DNA of 64,000 bases from Muricea muricata (lineage: Eukaryota > Cnidaria > Anthozoa > Malacalcyonacea > Plexauridae). The first letter of the stretch is position 1; each line of letters begins with the position of its first letter. Shown piece after piece: positions 46,316-58,848 of this stretch. Made by a program: the position numbers and the translations under genes. A model generated the notes under the pieces. That model did not search any database, was not told the DNA's origin, and saw only the letters and a list, made by a program, of their open reading frames with translations. The stretch is taken from assembly GCA_963855995.1 (NCBI GenBank), contig OY979717.1, positions 8,509,501 to 8,573,500 of the forward strand, given 5' to 3'.

Positions 46316-48337
46316 TAGTCTAGAGCTACATTTCAAAATGAATTGAGTCGCCTTATAGTTATGATAACAAAACTGTAAATTGAACACTAGAAACCAAATA
46401 AACATGTTTTAAAATGTGCTATTCCTGTCCAAATAAAAATTTCATTGGACTAAGATTGAATTTTGACGACTGGAACAAGTCGTATACTGTTGGATCGAAC
46501 ACTCGACACGGAATGAGGTGTCGATTCGTGATTCGTATATAAACTTGGGTCGAGAGTCATGCATATTCCAGGGTAAAACTCGAAGTAAAATCGTTTTTCA
46601 TTTTTTGCAAGTAAGAAGTTCTTTTTACGAAACTAAACTAATTACTCTAATTAATGCATAAGTGCTAAAATCACCGAGAAAATAGAGTCGGTATGTACAT
46701 ATTTTTGTATGAGATAAAGCAAAAAATAAACGCCATTTGCCGGCGTAAAAACTATTTATTGCTTTCTCTTTTTTTATTTCACGCTCGCACACAGGATATT
46801 AAAAAAAATCCCTTTGTATGAAAATTTTCCAAATTTGTATATTCACGTGTTGTCATTTAAAAACTTTCAAGCAATTTCACCCCTGGCAGCGAGAAATTTG
46901 ATGTTCCCGTAAAAAGTTGATTTATTTTTTTCTGGCCAGTAGGATCTTTAAGATTTGTTACGTCAGGCAGGTTTTGTGCATGCATCCTAGGCAGTTCGCC
47001 ATTTCAAGTCCAAAATATTTTCTCAAAATTTTTGTGTTTGCAGTCGTTCTAAAGCGTAAAAAATACTTGTCAAATGTTCTACGGAAATTAATGTTTATGT
47101 GGAGTTAGTTTGTTTTTGAAGTCACTGTGTTTAAGTTGGAGTATTTTTGCTTGTAAGTTTGTGTATCGAACACTTCATAAAGTAAAAGCTATGAATTATC
47201 GGGCAAGCTGTGAACTTACTTGACTTCATGCTCATATTTTCCATGACAATTTCACAGGTGCGAGGCAACAAAGAGGTTAATTTAACATATCTAATAAAAA
47301 CCCGTCAACTACAAACAAAACTTCCCATTCTGATAACAATATTATTACGATTTACTCAACTAAGCGAAAACTTTTGTGAAAATCCAGTAAAAATGCAGTC
47401 AAAATTGTTGTAAAATACGGAGACTCGCGTTTTAAATTTTGGAAATAAGCCTCGTTTCCATGTCATGCTAGGGCGCGTTTACTAAGTTTCGCAATTGGTC
47501 TATACAAACAGTTAGAAAAATTAAAATTGCATTCAATAATTACGGGATTTTCACTGACAGTTACTAAAAGTTTTTGAATTTACAAACCATAGTTCAGACC
47601 TCCAAAAAAATTTTAAAAGTTAAACATGATAGATTAGTTCGTATATGTCCTTGGCATTGACTAACAAGCACTAAAGTAATTAGTTTTTGAGTATTTAGAC
47701 ATTTTTGCTAGACGTTGACATGACAGGATGTTGAAACTCACGAATTTTGTTTTGTAATTAGGCAGGATGCACGGCATCTTGAGTATGCTTGAAACTTCAT
47801 GTTTTGTCTTTTGACCACTCCTTCCGTGAGTGAATTAACAACAAAGCAACGGAAGACAAATGCTTTTGTATCAATTTTAAGCACGAATTTTCCAGCATAA
47901 GGATGAAAAATTTCCTGAAGTGATTGAAAGGTGTTTGGAAATGTAAGGCGGTGATAGAAAGCAGAAAATACAACTGAGATTTAGTAAATTGACCCTGATT
48001 CGGAGATAGGAATAACTTCTCTGGCCAATGTGATTGAGTGAATTCTATACCATTTTTAATTGTAAAAGAAATCTAATATTTGTCCGAAACTTCAGTTTGT
48101 TCAAGCGTGAGAAGAAAAAATCACGGATGTTTTCGATAAGTGTAAACAAAAATCGTAAACTGTGAACTATGAGCGCGCAAGGGATGATGAATTATAGTTT
48201 ATTTAGATCCTGATGATCAGGAAGAAAATCCGTGATCTTCGCCAAATCTTTCCGACTTTTTATAAAAACACTTGATGCAAAATTAAATATTTATAGAAAT
48301 AATTAACCCTAATAATCATAAAGGAAAATACCAGGAA
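46316..48337. other. long AT-rich stretch, no gene seen
   Basis: GTATATAAACTTGGG at 46538-46552 looks like a TATA box and is followed by a possible donor at 46609 (GTAAGAAG), but no coding exon can be tied to it. The short ORFs at 46917 and 47210 have no recognisable content. Confidence 0.4.
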
Positions 48338-48397
48338 ATGAGTGCGGCAAAGCGTTCAGCTTTATGGACTGAACTGAGAAAAGATTATTTCTTTAAG
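48338..48397 (+). CDS. possible small first exon
   Basis: ATG opens 20 codons (MSAAKRSALWTELRKDYFFK) ending at AAG|GTTAGT. The composition is protein-like and the donor is fair. No family is recognised and no partner exon joins in the same phase with certainty. Confidence 0.25.
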
Positions 48398-48822
48398 GTT
48401 AGTATCAAAGCTCAGTGTTGGTATCATTTTTTTATGATGATTTTGAACTGAAATCGTGAGATTAGCAGATATGGATTGGTCTATAGAAATAGCTGGCACC
48501 TTCATGGTGTCTGATCGTGATTATTCACATGAGCACGTGATTGCACTGGAACATCATTCATAAACAACAAAATAGATATAACAACAATATATAAGTTATC
48601 TTTATAACAACACAAAGGTTATTAAAATATGGTTGATGTGCAGTACGTTGTCTAGATGCCCCATACAAATTAATACGCTTAACTGAGCAATTGACGTAAA
48701 TATGCATTCAAACTGTAGAATAGGAAGTTTAGGGTCGACGATGAAACGAGTCACGAATTGCCTTTATAAAGAAAGACATTCTTTCTGCACTTTGACATAA
48801 TATACACCACAGTAGTCTAAGC

Positions 48823-48955
48823 AACTAAGTTAGAGCTAAATACCGAGAAGGAGGGATGCATGTCATATACAGCCCCCGTGGACGCGCAGCGTCCGATGGC
48901 TGTGCATGACATACATCCCGACTTTCGAGGTATTTAACTAACTTAATTTATTTTT
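48823..48955. repeat. fold-back element
   Basis: Imperfect palindrome: AAGTTAGAGCTAAATACC and GGTATTTAACTAACTT at the ends, GGATGCATGTCAT and ATGACATACATCC inside, GCGCAGCG at the centre. The architecture is like 26053 and 56227. Confidence 0.8.
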
Positions 48956-49127
48956 GAAGAGGTTTTCTAAGAGATTCTTTTGACTTTAAGCAATTTAAGT
49001 CGAGATTCGTCGAGATTTTTCCACAAGTTTGATCTAATTATTTATTCAAGGGGTGTATCTGAGATACAGCCCGCGGTACATCAAAGAAAACCGACTCAAA
49101 TATAAAATAATAAGCATTACTACCCAG

Positions 49128-49213
49128 GCTGTCCAGGCAGCAACTTGAAACGGTTGATTTCAGATCGGTGGAATAAAGTCGAGTTTATCGCCATCCATAC
49201 AACACTTTGTAAG
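49128..49213 (+). CDS. possible small exon
   Basis: Open segment after TTACTACCCAG reading GCPGSNLKRLISDRWNKVEF and ending at AAG|GTAAGT. It does not join in phase to 48338-48397 with this acceptor, so the link is unproven. Confidence 0.2.
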
Positions 49214-49855
49214 GTAAGTAAGAAGTTGAAAAAGCTTCAAAGGTTTTTACAGAAATAAAAGTGCTTGATCATTATTTCACCTTTCTTTGCTCGGAATGCA
49301 TGGAACCGTGATTTACGTCAACAAGTTTTATACTTGATTTGTTTAAAATATCTGAAAAACAAAATTAAAATACGCATCTACTTATTACTCGAATATTTTT
49401 GATGCAGTTCAAATGTTCAATATTTGAATGCTGTAATATTTCGGAATTTTAACTGGTATATATAGACGAGTAAACGTTATAGCTGGTATAGTACATGGTG
49501 GTATAGGCGGGTAAAGTTTTTTAGCTGCTAAACGTAATTAGACAGATCTAGTCTATAGGTTGCTAATCTGGGTTATTTTACTATATTGCTAGCTGAACGT
49601 TAAAAACAGAATTCGATGTTGACTTTCTAGCGAAGCGCTGGGAAGTAAGTCAATTGGCCATTATTTTATATATATTTATATATAAATCTAGCGGCTTGAT
49701 TAAAGGAAACTACTATAATTTTCGTATGTAATTTATTAGGACGTAAGAAAATGCATTTTGAAAGAACAAACAGGCAAGAAAGTTCAAATAGAATTTTCTA
49801 TTCGGCACACGTTCCTTGCTAATGACGTGTATATATATAGTTATATATATTGGCC

Positions 49856-50240
<385 letters not shown>

Positions 50241-50241
50241 C

Positions 50242-51260
50242 AAGAAACATGTACGAGATGAGCGCCCCGGCATATAATAGTAAACTTGTAACCGAAAACG
50301 TGACGAAGACCTACAAACTGGCAGACATAAACACCGCAAAAAACATCAACACTGAACTCAAGGACATCGCCTGCCATCTAAACATAGCAAACTGCATTGA
50401 ACCAATGCCAGAAACACCGGCGTTTATCTCCCTCAAAGACCACAAGAAGAACTTTAACAGCAACCCTCAATGCCGTCTTATTAACCCCGCTAAGAGTAAT
50501 CTAGGCAAAGTTAGTAAAACGATACTAGATCGAATTAACAACAACATCCGTACACAAACCCGTAGTAATCAATGGCGAAACACCGACGATACTATCCAGT
50601 GGTTTAAAGCGATCAACAATAAGGACAAATACACATTTCTTAATTTCGATATCGCAGAATTCTACCCTTCAATCTCTGAACACTTACTAGACGACGCTAT
50701 CAGCTGGGCTAAGCAATACACCGACATCACTGACCACGACATAAAAATTATCAAGCACGCAAGGCAATCTCTCCTGTTTCACAACAACCAAACCTGGACA
50801 AAAAGGAACACTACTGACGCATTTGATGTAACCATGGGGAGTTACGACGGCGCCGAGATCTGCGAACTTGTCGGCCTATTCATCCTCAACAAGCTAGACG
50901 ATCGCTTCGAGAACATCGGACTGTACCGTGATGGTACACTATATGGTACAATCCCCCTTACAGCAAGAACGTAAAAACAAATATAGGACAACGATTCCTC
51001 CAGCTGATTGACAAACACTTCCCTTCTTCTAACAAACTACACAAAATCTGTAATCGACACAACGTACGAATTAGCTACAGTTGCCTAGACAACTTAAGAA
51101 GGTTCCTGTCTACAAAGCTGGTTCTAGCAGATGTAACCTATGCCTTGACGAAAAACTTACTATCATGAAAAACAAAGATAATGCTTTATTGAACAAACGA
51201 ACCGAACTATTTACCAAGTGTAGACATGTAACGCGATACCTAGTATCAAACTGTAAATAG
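50242..51260 (+). pseudogene. PLE-like reverse transcriptase, plus-strand part
   Basis: The frame from 50249 has AFISLKDHKKNF, CRLINPAKSN, YTFLNFDIAEFYPSI (RT motif A) and MGSYDGAEICELVGLFILN, and ends near LYRDG where motif C should begin. After a frameshift near 50950 it resumes with NPPYSKNVKTNIGQRFLQL and, after another shift, CNLCLDEKLTIM and LNKRTELFTKCRH. The segment between, including most of the C-motif surroundings, is absent here and present inverted at 49975-50240. A decayed hammerhead and the terminal hairpin follow at 51285 and 51358. I place it in the Penelope-like group; the exact clade is unknown to me. Confidence 0.68.
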
Positions 51261-51284
51261 AGAGCAGCTTCACCAGATCTGTCA

Positions 51285-51328
51285 GTTGCCTGACAATCGC
51301 TTTATAGCGTGAAACTCGGAGTAGCACA
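51285..51328 (+). ncRNA. decayed hammerhead after the PLE-like RT
   Basis: GTTGC, CTGACAA (conserved G8 replaced by A), TCGC...GCGT stem II with the same U-U base as other copies, GAAA, CTCGGAG, TA, GCACAGC. One core base and one arm of stem I are damaged. It lies 25 bases after the last RT-element codons. Confidence 0.6.
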
Positions 51329-51357
51329 GCAGGTCTACGAAATAAATAAATATATCC

Positions 51358-51381
51358 GCTCTACTAGTAATGGTATTGAGC
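51358..51381 (+). repeat. conserved terminal hairpin of the hammerhead module
   Basis: GCTCTACTAGTAATGGTATTGAGC has GCTC/GAGC and TAC/GTA pairs. It follows the decayed hammerhead by 30 bases. No (TA)n tract follows directly here. Confidence 0.6.
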
Positions 51382-51724
51382 GCTCTAAAATCATTGACAA
51401 GTCTCGTAACCATTCTGGTACAGTTAATTCCTGGTATATATAATTTTCACTGTATGTGTTGACCTTGTGTTTGGCAGCAAATGTGTGCAATTTCGTGAGA
51501 TTTGCTTGCTCCTGTGCAGTACAATCATCAACACATTTTGGGTTGACCCCCACTCAGAATTACTGAAAAAGGTTCCAGTGAAACCCAAAAATATAGATGT
51601 TGTATAAGCCGAGAAAATCGAAGTAAAAGATTTGTGAAAATCGACATGTGTTTTATCTCATATATAGACTCTATTCACGGCTATGATTTCCTTAGTTTGT
51701 GTTTTTCTCATGAATTATTAATGA

Positions 51725-51854
<130 letters not shown>

Positions 51855-53162
51855 GTGCAGCTTGGTGATGCTAGTGACAGAGCTGATGCTTGTGTTCAAA
51901 CAGGTTATGATAGTTTTACAGATCTAAACTTAAGGATTCAGAATATCGAAAGCAAACTCTTAAACAAAGTGAATTTCGTCATGGATGAACTCCTTGATTT
52001 GAAAAATCAAGCTATAAACAATGTTTATGAGCAGCGAATAAATATCCTTGAGGAAAGAAACCGTAAACTCGAGAGGGAAAACGAGACACTGAATGATAAA
52101 TTTATCGCCAGTTCATGTATAATCTCGGACTTAAATGCTAAAATTAAAGAACTGGAGAACCGCTCAATTCTTTTCAAAACGTCTGCAAAGCAAATACAAA
52201 AAATGTAAATGAGCAAGGAAGTTTAAAACGTAAGTATAAATCGAAAAAGCGTCAAACAGAAGAGTCAGTATCGAAACAAAATGATTCTACAATGTCGAAT
52301 TCAGATACTTTTCCGGTAAACAATAGATTTTCGATATTAAACGACTGGATGACCAAGAGCATTCTTTGGATACTAACAATGGGACACCTCATGGGAATGA
52401 AAGCAATCAATTTGAAAAAAGCAATGTCCAAACAGATCATAACATAGCGGGTGAGGTTCAAGACTGAATGCCCAAATAAATACTGTTGATGATGGTGCTA
52501 GTGAGCAAGTCTCACCCAATACACCCAGCAGGAAGCATAGAGTAACAGTCAAACCTTGTGTCGTCATGGTAGGAGATTCAATGATCAAGCACGTGGATCC
52601 TAAAAAATTATCTAAGAAGGTATATAAATACACCTATCCTGGAGAGACAGCTGAGAGTATATCAGCTAAAATGTCTACTCTCAATGCACAGATTCAACCA
52701 TCGCATGTAATTATCCACGTCGGAACTAATAACATCCCTATCGATTCTACAGAGGACTGTGCTCTTAAAATTGGGAATCTTGCCACTAATCTAAAAGAGA
52801 AGTTTCCCCATGCAAAGATTGCTGTATCCGGCGTAATCGAAAGGCAAGACATTCAAGTAGCAGGTAAAATCGAAGAAGTCAATAAAATATTGAAGCAAAA
52901 TTGCTTAAGTAACAGTGTGTCATTCATAGATAATCTTAGTATTGATAACTCTTGCCTAAATGGCAGTGGTATTCACTTAAGTGCGAAGGGAACAGCCATT
53001 CTAGCAACAAACTTTATTAAATTTTTAAGAGGTGATGGGCACTCCATGTCTAGTTCTCGAAATGAGGATTTTCACATATCAGCATTACAACAGCTACTAG
53101 GGAACTTTCTAAGAAGCATGACTACCTCCCCAGTGCCCAGGCACAATAGAGAAAAACGTTGA
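51855..53162 (+). pseudogene. LINE ORF1 with coiled coil and SGNH-esterase domain
   Basis: First part (51855-52208): heptad-rich coiled coil, [21 protein letters not shown] frame-shifted middle (52209-52565) with NNRFSILND follows. The last part (52566-53162) has VMVGDSMIKHVDPKKL, IIHVGTNNI and a late SGIHLSAKG, the Ser, Gly-Asn and His blocks of an SGNH hydrolase. CR1-type LINEs often carry this esterase in ORF1, where it is thought to act with lipids or membranes. The middle frameshift breaks the frame. Confidence 0.75.
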
Positions 53163-54907
53163 ATAATTCTAATTGTAGCTATTTACTAAATCCAAGGACT
53201 GAAAATGATGACCATTCATTGCATGCCATTGCAAAATCTAAAGGGTTAAAAATAGCTAGTTTAAACGTTAATGGCTTGCTCAAACACATAGATGAAATCC
53301 GGGTACTTCTTGAGAAGCATACCTTTGATATTCTGGCAATCAATGAATCAAAAATAGATAATAGTATACTCGATAACGAAATTCATGTAATAGGTTATGA
53401 TTTAATTCGGAATGATCGTAACAGATATGGGGGCGGTGTGGTTCTATACGTTCGAGATAACATACCATTCTCGGTAAGAAATGATTTAATCCCTAATCAC
53501 CTTGAAATGGTATGTATTGAAGTAAGTAGACCATATAACAAATCTTTTCTAATCAGTACATGGTACAGACCTCCAAATTCAAACCTAGACATATTTGACG
53601 AGTGTGCACTATTCTTAACTAAATGTGACAACGAAAATTGTGAGTTAATTATCATAGGAGATTTTAATTGTGACGTTGGGAAAAGCCCACCTGATCACCA
53701 AACACAGAAGTTACAGTTTATATGTAGCCTTTATCAAATTCATCAATTAATTACTGAGCCAACGAGAGTAACACCGACTTCAGCAACTGTAATTGATTTA
53801 ACTTTAACAAATAGATCCGAAAACATTTCAGAATCCGGTGTTATTCATCTTGGTATATCTGACCATAGCCTGGTCTATCTTGTAAGGAAATTTACTCCAC
53901 CAAAATCTAGAAAAACAGCCAGAGAAATCCGCAATTTCAAAAATTTTGTTAATGGTTAAACATCATCATCCAAAGAAATAGTGTGTGGAATTCCACCAGG
54001 CTCTATACTTGGCCCATTATTGTTTTTATTATACATAAATGATATGACCGATTGCCCAGAAAAAACAACTCCATATCTTTATACAGATGATGCAGAAATC
54101 TCGTCTTCTTCGGACAATTTTGATACTTTGATTGAAAATTTAAATTATGATTTAAACAACATCCGGAAGTGGCTTTCTAAAAATAAGCTTAAACATCATC
54201 CGACAAAATCAAAGGTTATGTTCGTTGGGTCATCACGTAACTTAAATAAGAAAGTTAAAGACAACTGTGTTCTATTAAATAATGCTCCAATTCCTCGAGC
54301 TGATACTTTTACATGTTTAGGGGTAGATTTGGACGAAAAATTGAGTTGGGAGAAACACATTGAAAAAATATGTGGCAAGGTCAGTGTAGGAATTGGGGCG
54401 ATGAGGCGTATAAAGCCCTTTGTCCCACCTGTCACCCTACAAACTATTTACAAAACATTGGTACAGCCGTATTTTGATTATTGTTCGCCTTTGTGGGATA
54501 ATTCCGGCAAACTACTCCAAGATAAATTACAAAAATTTCAAAATTGTGCAGCTAGGATTATCACTGGAGCCAGCTACGATGTTAGATCTGCTGATGTGCT
54601 CGACACCCTTGGGTGGGAGACACTTGATGCAAGACGATCGCGAAATAAATTGATACTAATGTACAAAATACTCAATGACCACACTGCCCCAAATCTAAAA
54701 GATCTATTCCGAAAAAAATATGTAACCCATCGGAATACACTTAATCTTCGAAATAGCGAAACAGATTTAATGCTAGCAAAACCTAAAACTGAATTTCTAA
54801 AGAGAACTTTCGGGTACCTTGGTGCTACTTTGTGGAATAATCTTCCACAAGAGCTTAAACTAGCTGAATCCGTTAGTTCATTTAAAAGGCAAATACAGCA
54901 AATATGA
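53159..54907 (+). pseudogene. LINE ORF2: AP-endonuclease joined to a truncated RT
   Basis: Residues 35-255: endonuclease with LKIASLNVNGLLKHIDEI, AINESKIDNS, STWYRPPNS, IIIGDFNCDVG and GISDHSLVY. After a TAA at 53957 the same frame continues at once with VCGIPPGSILGPLLFLLYIN (RT motif B), so the RT front with motif A is missing. The catalytic box reads LYTDDAEIS instead of YADD. The thumb and C-terminal end (LVQPYFDYCSPLWDNSG, TLWNNLPQELK) are intact. It cannot reverse transcribe. ORF1 and ORF2 overlap by four bases (TTGA region), as expected. Confidence 0.82.
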
Positions 54908-55135
54908 TTCATGTTCTGTCGCTGGATTTAGATCTCAGTTTTCAATGCTTTCCTTTCTTTTGTGTCTTTTTGCATATTATTCATTCTCTGTATATATCTT
55001 GGTTTATTTTCTGTAAATAGTATCATCATTTGTAAATAGTATTAGGCTTATTTTATATAACATTTTGTATTAGTGTGACGCCCCTCGTGGAAGCCAGCTA
55101 TATAGTTGACCGAGGCTAGCGTGGTAAAATAAAGT

Positions 55136-55166
<31 letters not shown>

Positions 55167-55174
55167 CTACACAT

Positions 55175-55315
<141 letters not shown>

Positions 55316-55346
55316 GTGTGATAATTTCTCGTTTTCAAGAATAAAG

Positions 55347-55376
55347 AGTGCTCAATACAAGACACAATTGTAGAGC
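55347..55376 (-). repeat. conserved terminal hairpin of the hammerhead module
   Basis: On the minus strand GCTC-TACAA-...-TTGTA-TTGAGC; the inner stem is two pairs longer than in other copies, with both sides changed together. It lies 35 bases from (TA)n tract 8 and 45 from the hammerhead. Confidence 0.65.
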
Positions 55377-55420
55377 ATATGATAATAATAATAATTTAAT
55401 ACAATTTTTCAATTGAATAA

Positions 55421-55463
55421 GTTGCTACTTTAAGTTTCATGCAACAAGCAATCTTCAGGCAAC
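55421..55463 (-). ncRNA. hammerhead ribozyme motif, type I, minimal stem III
   Basis: Minus strand: GTTGC, CTGAAGA (fits CUGANGA), TGC/GCA stem II with a U-U base, GAAA, CTTAAAG, TA, GCAAC. Core intact. Confidence 0.8.
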
Positions 55464-55774
55464 ATTACTAATACGGTTGAGCTGTTACGTTATACTATTC
55501 GCATTATGTTTGCTGACGCGTGTTCGTTTGAATCGTCCCGCGTGAAATTTGCGCGCATGCACGCATTTCGTGAAAAGTTCGCTACGTACAATAAAAATAT
55601 TGAAGCAAAATAACCTGTTTCTATTGTAATTCTAGGTCTTGTTTAAATAAACGTAGCGAACTTTTCACGAAATGCGTGCATGCGCGCAAATTTCACGCGG
55701 GACGATTCAAACGAACACGCGTCAGCAAACATAATGCGAATAGTATAACGTAACAGCTCAACCGTATTAGTAAT

Positions 55775-55817
55775 GTTGCCTGAAGATTGCTTGTTGCATG
55801 AAACTTAAAGTAGCAAC
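55775..55817 (+). ncRNA. hammerhead ribozyme motif, mirror copy
   Basis: Identical to 55421-55463 but on the plus strand, in the right arm of the palindrome. Confidence 0.8.
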
Positions 55818-55850
55818 TTATTCAATTGAAAAATTGTATTAAATTATTAT

Positions 55851-55852
<2 letters not shown>

Positions 55853-55948
<96 letters not shown>

Positions 55949-55956
55949 TTATATAA
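55853..55956. repeat. (TA)n microsatellite 9
   Basis: TA run with a GT and a TTT interruption near its right end. Confidence 0.95.
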
Positions 55957-55982
55957 GGTAATCACTCGGCAAAAAGCCATTT

Positions 55983-56212
<230 letters not shown>

Positions 56213-56226
56213 GGTAAGAACATTGT

Positions 56227-56402
56227 GGCTAATGTATAGGTTATCATATGAGAGGCGAAGTGATACCAGTTTTATCGCTCGAGAGACGATATCATATTTT
56301 GTCACGAGTGAGCGCAGCGAACGAGGGACAAAATATGATATAGTAACGAGAGCGATAAAACTGATATTACCGAGTCTCGAATATGATAACCTATTTATCA
56401 CA
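56227..56402. repeat. fold-back element
   Basis: Arms with AGGTTATCATATGAGA..., AGTTTTATCGCTC and ATATCATATTTTGTC and their complements, around GAGCGCAGCGAACGAG. Confidence 0.85.
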
Positions 56403-56656
56403 TACTTGTGCCTTTATCTAAAGCAAAAACCAGATTACATTTTCAAATTATTTATACTTCGAGTACATTTCAAAATGAATTCAAAATTATTGTTTAAAAT
56501 ACGCTAAGCAGGTAAAAATTACAAAAACAAACCAAAAATAACTTATCTTTTAATAGCTGCAAATTTCTTTGTGTTATTTGCCTTGTATTATTTTATATTT
56601 TTATTTTATATTTTTATCTCTCTATCGATCCTTCAGTCGGACGCCATCTTTGTTTT

Positions 56657-56716
56657 GAGCGGGACAAAAAACGATATCGCGGGACAAAAAACGATATCAC
56701 GGGACATATCGTTTTT
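56657..56716. repeat. short tandem repeat, GCGGGACAAAAAACGATATC
   Basis: Two adjacent units plus a partial third and an inverted piece. Confidence 0.75.
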
Positions 56717-56757
56717 ATGTCACGGTGTTTTCGCCCGGATAAGGGCACAAGTATGTG

Positions 56758-56885
<128 letters not shown>

Positions 56886-56952
56886 CAGCGAACAGTTTTT
56901 ATTGTACTACAGCGCGTCAACGTTGGATTACCTTTTTTTGATGCGCACTGCA

Positions 56953-57060
56953 TATATAAGAATAAGATTAAAACAAACTTGAAATATTACATTTAAAGAA
57001 CTGGTGTGGCCGTTATATCTTGTCTTAAACTGGCACTCTGTATGTCCACAAACTTTCCCG
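56953..57060. repeat. dispersed repeat upstream of gene B
   Basis: The first 40 bases match 4520-4560 and the rest matches 5416-5475. This is the joined form of the two, 70 bases before the gene B start codon, so it may contribute to the promoter or 5' UTR. Confidence 0.7.
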
Positions 57061-57132
57061 TTTGCAGGTGTGTTGCTTTATAGGTAATTAAAAGAGGTGA
57101 TTAATCGTGAAATAGTTCCTGTGTCATGCGAG

Positions 57133-57260
57133 ATGTCAGAAGAAAAATTAATAAATCTACTGGAAGATGAAGAGGATGAAGAAGAGTCAACGGAGGAGTC
57201 CGATGAGGTGGATGGAGAAAAAATATCAGCTTGGCATGCACCACATGTCCTGCTTACCAG
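57133..57260 (+). CDS. TRPA-like gene B, first exon
   Basis: ATG at 57133 opens 42 codons plus two bases, very acidic (MSEEKLINLLEDEEDEEEST), ending CCAG|GTGATT. The leftover AG is completed by the first base of exon 2. The same layout is seen in the proposed first exon of gene A. This is a short, disordered cytosolic N-terminus before the ankyrin repeats. Confidence 0.68.
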
Positions 57261-57532
57261 GTGATTTACCAAAATATATTACTATATACTGAGTGTCAAA
57301 GTTCATTTTTTCCTGTTTCTTATTGGTTAAGAACGTATCACGTGATAGTGGAGAAATTCTACTGTCTCCCTGGCAACGTAGCTAAGCGGTGGACATTACT
57401 TTTAATTCACCGGTAAATAACAAATCCACAGAGCCTCACGGAGCCATGTCAGGTAAAAGGTAATCCTTTTTATACATGTTTGATTGATTTGTGGTACTTT
57501 TCTTCTCTTTTGACACTCAGTATATAATAAAA

Positions 57533-57634
57533 TACTTATTGACTGAGACCTCGGGAAAGCAGTATGTTTTGTGGACCCTTGACAGTCTCAGATCCACAAA
57601 AACATACTGTTTCCCTCGGTCTCAGTCAATAAGT
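57533..57634. repeat. fold-back in intron 1 of gene B
   Basis: Arms TTATTGACTGAGACC...CATACTG and reverse complement, with CCACAAAA inner pairs, around a loop at about 57576-57591. Confidence 0.85.
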
Positions 57635-57865
57635 GTTAATTGTTTACCTTTAGCTAACGTCTGTACGGGAAAAGAAGTTGGTAATTTTGGTCAGTTTTGG
57701 ACCCTCCGCCCTCTTGCTTCCACATATTTCCTCGTTTTCCACTCTTCACTCGTGTTCATAAACTGCATAGCAACACAAAAATTGTTTTATACTGATTTCT
57801 TAATATCAACAAAAGAAATTTTCTATATTTCGTCAATCATAAGAAAAATATATGTATATATTTAG

Positions 57866-58025
57866 AGCTATTGCACGCTGGTCATCGTCGACAAGATCAG
57901 AACCTCCGAAAATGGATTTGACAGAAAAGAATTTTAAAAAACTTGACAGTTGCAAAAGAAATGTGATCCATTATGCAGTATCGAAACCAGAAAGTTTAAG
58001 GAAAATACTGGAAAATCCTGAAACA
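57866..58025 (+). CDS. TRPA-like gene B, exon 2
   Basis: 160 bases after TATTTAG, ending ACA|GTTAAG. Encodes KRNVIHYAVSKPESLRKILE. Same length and phases as gene A exon 2 (3114-3273); the proteins are similar over the ankyrin unit but not over the linker before it. Confidence 0.78.
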
Positions 58026-58220
58026 GTTAAGTTTGAAAATGTTCATTAGCACGCATGGATAATTATATGGGAACCAAGGAACTGTCCTAACCTCCTCCGC
58101 AGTCAACTCTTTAGTACTACGGCAGATTTCAAGTCAAATGTTTTAGTATTTCCCCACGGCAGAGTTTCAGTGCAAAATTTTCGTACAATACAGTATAATT
58201 ATAGCTTTTGTAAAGATTTA

Positions 58221-58848
58221 TTTAAAAAATGCGCTAGAGCATAATAAGCAATAGAAATAGATTAAACCGCTTGCAACAGACCGCGGGCGAGGAAACGAAG
58301 GAAGGGCTTTTACCGTTGAACTGAATACAACTGGAAGGCTACCTTTGGCGGAAAATTTAAAGCCATTCGTACCCAGCCTTTTCACGCACGACCAAACAAA
58401 CGCAATTTGATTTGCGTGAAAATCCGACGTCAACATGCATGTCATTAAAATTTTCTTGCTTATATACTTTTTTTAAACAACATAAATGTTTTTGTTGTTC
58501 CAAACAGTTGGGTAAAGTATTTTTGACATATGTATATATTTGTTATTCTTCATAGTTTTATATTTCAACACATGCTTTTGTCGCCCTCTGAAGTGGCATC
58601 ATAGTGCGTGACTTCCATGGCAACGCGTGTAATTCGCGCGACAGCACCCAAAATTGCGGGACTTTACCTCTGGACACTCGTGTCTGGAGGTAAAATTTGG
58701 CAAAGTCTATGCATGTTGTCCTGAAGGTAGCCTTTCAGTTATATTGAGTTCAATGGCTTTTACCCAAAACAAAGCGCAATTTATCCCTATTCATCACGTT
58801 TCTTATGCTACTGTTTGTTATGCTGCAGCGCATTTTTTTATATAAGTA
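58221..58848. mobile_element. inverted-repeat element in intron 2 of gene B
   Basis: AAAAAATGCGCT-AGCATAA at the left and its diverged complement at the right, with matching inner blocks (AAGGCTACCTT, AAAGCCATT). About 60-65% alike by eye; an old MITE or eroded palindrome. Confidence 0.55.

Larger units (their letters stand above)
55382..55856. repeat. 475-base palindrome carrying two hammerheads
   Basis: Arms 55382-55587 and 55651-55856 are reverse complements of about 206 bases with no difference I can see, around a 63-base centre. Each arm carries one hammerhead motif, so they point toward each other's opposite strands. (TA)n tracts lie on both sides. Confidence 0.92.

Noticed and set aside
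46538-46620. TATA-like GTATATAAACTTGGG with a possible donor downstream
   Set aside because: No coding exon or conserved element can be attached to it.
55588-55650. AAAATATTGAAGCAAAAT in the palindrome centre resembling part of the LINE at 52880
   Set aside because: The match is about 18 bases of AT-rich sequence and could be chance.
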